From assembly GCA_913062835.1 (NCBI GenBank), contig CAJXXD010000050.1, forward strand, positions 1 through 6,593: a DNA stretch of 6,593 nucleotides, in the 5' to 3' direction. Source of the stretch: an uncultured Gammaproteobacteria bacterium (GTDB lineage: Bacteria; Pseudomonadota; Gammaproteobacteria; Pseudomonadales; Litorivicinaceae). Shown one piece after another: positions 5,074-6,593 of the stretch (position 1 is its first letter; each line of letters starts with the position of its first letter). Position numbers and translations under genes: made by a program. The notes below the pieces were generated by a model. It did not search any database and was not told the origin of the DNA. It worked only from the letters and a program-made list of their open reading frames with translations.

Positions 5074-5862
5074 TCACAACACAAACTCCAAGATGGCTTT
5101 GCTGCCCAGATAGCCAATGCATAACAGAAGGGCAGCCCAAATTGCGGTGAGTCGCATCAACCGTGTGACACCGCCGTCTCGATGATGCTGCCACAGCGCT
5201 AGGGACATGCCGATCCATGCGATCACCGACAGCGTGGTTTTGTGTGCCAGATGTTGTGCATAGAAGTCATCGACAAACAGCGCTCCGGTAATCAGCGCAA
5301 AGGTCAGTGTCCACCACGCCATTTGGACGGTTCGGAGAAACAGATGCTCCATTGCATCGAGTGGTGGCAGCACGGAAATCCATCGCGAAACGGGCCGTTC
5401 TTTGAGCTTGGTGTGATGCCAAGAGACTAAAAACGACAAGGTGCCCGAAAAGGCCACTGCGCCATACGCCAGGATCGAGGCCGCGATGTGCAATGCAATT
5501 TCCGTATTCAGCGGGCCAAGCTCCTCGGTGGGGCTTCGCATTGAAGCCAATAGGGTGAATAACCCAGTCAAAGGCGCGACGCCGATCAATAAGACATTGA
5601 CCGGTTGTCGGATGCTGGCCGCCAGAATAATGACGATCAATAAGAGCCCCATAATGCTGCCCATCAGACCGGTGGTGGGTCGCCCGCCATTGGCTTCAAA
5701 TACCACCCAGGCGACAACGACCGTCAAGGCGCAGCCAAGGACGGCCAGTAATAAGGCCCCGATGTCTCGGATCTGACCTTTTTGTAAGGCTGTAAATTGT
5801 CGTGCGCCGGTTGCAAAGAGCACCGTAGTGGCAAGCAAACCGGGAAGTATTAACGACATCAT
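5074..5862 (-). CDS. ypjD: Inner-membrane protein YpjD (CcsA/HemX-like cytochrome c assembly family)
   Basis: This is a 262-residue polytopic membrane protein related to the CcsA/HemX/CcmC haem-handling family. Its precise role is not established; a part in haem or cytochrome biogenesis is suggested by family only. About eight hydrophobic segments are visible, roughly at 3-20, 34-55, 66-83, 88-107, 121-149, 181-197, 209-225 and 235-257. His125 (in ALHIAASILAYG) and His207 (in AHKTTLSVIAW) are candidate haem-facing histidines. The tryptophan-rich WGxxWxWD motif of true CcsA proteins is absent. The C-terminus (GYLGSKAILEFVL) matches my recollection of YpjD. There are two adjacent ATGs, 5862 and 5859, neither with a strong Shine-Dalgarno. 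It is divergent from ffh and followed by corB after 13 bp. Confidence 0.92.
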   Translation of the reverse strand: MMSLILPGLLATTVLFATGARQFTALQKGQIRDIGALLLAVLGCALTVVVAWVVFEANGGRPTTGLMGSIMGLLLIVIILAASIRQPVNVLLIGVAPLTGLFTLLASMRSPTEELGPLNTEIALHIAASILAYGAVAFSGTLSFLVSWHHTKLKERPVSRWISVLPPLDAMEHLFLRTVQMAWWTLTFALITGALFVDDFYAQHLAHKTTLSVIAWIGMSLALWQHHRDGGVTRLMRLTAIWAALLLCIGYLGSKAILEFVL

Positions 5863-5885
5863 CGAACTCAGTGGCTATTTTTCGT

Positions 5886-5913
5886 TATCATAGAGCGTTC
5901 GAACGCGAGTCAA
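5886..5913. promoter_or_regulatory. Candidate overlapping divergent promoters for ypjD and ffh
   Basis: For ypjD (minus strand), TTGACT (5913-5908) and TATGAT (5892-5887) are each 5/6 matches to the sigma-70 boxes, but the 15-base spacer is short; TTTTGA with 17 bases is the weaker alternative. For ffh (plus strand), TATCAT (5886-5891) is a 5/6 -10 whose best -35, TCGAAC at 5862-5867, matches only 3/6. The two -10 boxes overlap, so the polymerases would compete. Confidence 0.4.
5895..5906. repeat. Perfect 12-bp palindrome GCGTTCGAACGC
   Basis: This self-complementary sequence lies in the 61-bp gap between the ypjD and ffh starts. It falls within the spacer of the candidate ypjD promoter and about at the expected ffh transcription start, a position suited to a repressor operator. 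No known regulator site is recognised. It is the only copy I notice in the window. Confidence 0.4.
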
Positions 5914-5923
5914 AAGAGATCAC

Positions 5924-6593
5924 ATGTTTAATTCACTCAGTGAGCGCCTCACCAAATCGCTGCAAGCCATGGGTAAAAAGGCCCGGCTGACCGAAGACAA
6001 TATTGCTTCCACCTTAAAAGAAGTGCGAAAAGCCTTGTTAGAGGCCGATGTTGCCTTGCCTGTGGTCAAGCAGTTTGTGTCCCAAGTGCGGACCCGCGCC
6101 CTGGGTCGCGAAGTCCGAGCCAGCTTAACGCCCGGCCAACAATTTCTAAAGGTCGTGCAAAGTGAGCTCGAGACAGTCCTCGGCGGGCCTTCTGAGCGGC
6201 TGAATCTTTCAGCGCGTCCACCGGCAGTGGTCTTGCTGGCTGGCTTGCAAGGGGCTGGTAAAACGACGACCGCGGCAAAGCTGGCGAAATTCTTAACCGA
6301 GCGCGAGAAGAAAAAAGTATTGCTGGTCAGTGTGGATGTGTATCGACCTGCGGCCATGGATCAGTTGGCCACACTCGGTGCGCAGATTGAGGTCGAAGTG
6401 TACCCGAGTACCCCTCAGGAGGCGCCTGATGCCCTGGCAAAGGCGGCTTTGGCTCAAGCTGAGCGCGGTGGCTTTGATGTGTTGCTGGTGGATACCGCAG
6501 GTCGACTCGGCATCGATGAGGCCATGATGGCTGAGATTAAGTCGTTGCATCAGGCGGTCAATCCAGTTGAGACCTTATTTGTGGTCGATTCGA
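5924..6593 (+). CDS. ffh: Signal recognition particle GTPase Ffh, N-terminal part (cut by window edge)
   Basis: Ffh is the protein subunit of the signal recognition particle. With 4.5S RNA it binds signal sequences of nascent inner-membrane proteins and docks with FtsY. The first 223 of about 450 residues are present. They cover the N domain (1 to about 90, with ALLEADVALPVVKQF at 37-51) and most of the G domain. The P-loop is GLQGAGKTTT at 107-116, DVYRPAA is at 138-144 and DTAGR at 190-194. The C-terminal M domain, which binds signal peptide and RNA, is outside the window. ATG 5924 has only a weak purine-rich AAAAGAG upstream (5912-5918), but the N-terminus MFNSLSERLTKSL aligns with the E. 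coli start. Divergence from ypjD-corB is the usual gammaproteobacterial arrangement. Confidence 0.98.
   Translation, partial: MFNSLSERLTKSLQAMGKKARLTEDNIASTLKEVRKALLEADVALPVVKQFVSQVRTRALGREVRASLTPGQQFLKVVQSELETVLGGPSERLNLSARPPAVVLLAGLQGAGKTTTAAKLAKFLTEREKKKVLLVSVDVYRPAAMDQLATLGAQIEVEVYPSTPQEAPDALAKAALAQAERGGFDVLLVDTAGRLGIDEAMMAEIKSLHQAVNPVETLFVVDS

Noticed and set aside
5920..6357. 145-residue minus-strand reading frame opposite ffh
   Set aside because: It is a shadow of the clearly conserved ffh coding sequence; the translation resembles no family I know and has no Shine-Dalgarno support.
1..6593. Mobile element, CRISPR array, toxin-antitoxin or phage-defence system
   Set aside because: No terminal repeats, transposase or integrase motifs, repeat-spacer pattern, or unassigned gene pairs were seen. 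All genes fall in ordinary chromosomal families.

Overview
The window looks like chromosomal DNA of a gammaproteobacterium with moderate GC content. The main reasons are the divergent block ffh / ypjD-corB, an arrangement I recall from Escherichia and Pseudomonas, an Ffh N-terminus very close to the enterobacterial form, and a CsrA with the canonical RNA-binding residues. No genus can be named safely. There is no insertion sequence, phage gene, tRNA, rRNA or CRISPR array, and no gene-free stretch over 300 bases; the longest gap is the 224-bp divergent region 2065-2288.

Layout, left to right. On the minus strand, read right to left, lie csrA (1861-2064), an RND efflux periplasmic adaptor (569-1798) and the first 190 codons of an RND inner-membrane pump, cut by the left edge (1-572). 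Adaptor and pump overlap by 4 bp and are clearly one operon. csrA lies 62 bp upstream of the adaptor, separated from it by a GC-rich hairpin, so it may share the transcript. Facing away from csrA is a small NIF3/YqfO-like protein (2289-2609, plus). It abuts, tail to tail with no gap, a zinc-ribbon NUDIX hydrolase (2610-3164, minus). Only 32 bp away on the other strand starts a second NUDIX enzyme of the CoA-pyrophosphatase type (3197-3805, plus). Its end overlaps by 47 bp the end of corB (3759-5060, minus), which sits 13 bp downstream of ypjD (5074-5862, minus). Divergent from ypjD is ffh (5924 onward, plus), cut by the right edge.

Functionally this is a compact mix of housekeeping genes (SRP GTPase, CNNM/CBS membrane protein, cytochrome-assembly-like membrane protein, two nucleotide-sanitation enzymes), a global post-transcriptional regulator and a tripartite-type efflux system. 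I see no gene system that is plainly new. The most informative signals are regulatory: a hairpin with GGA in its loop directly upstream of the csrA Shine-Dalgarno, fitting CsrA autorepression; the linkage of csrA to an RND operon; a possibly leaderless NUDIX mRNA; and a perfect 12-bp palindrome between the ffh and ypjD starts. Promoter calls are by eye and weak.
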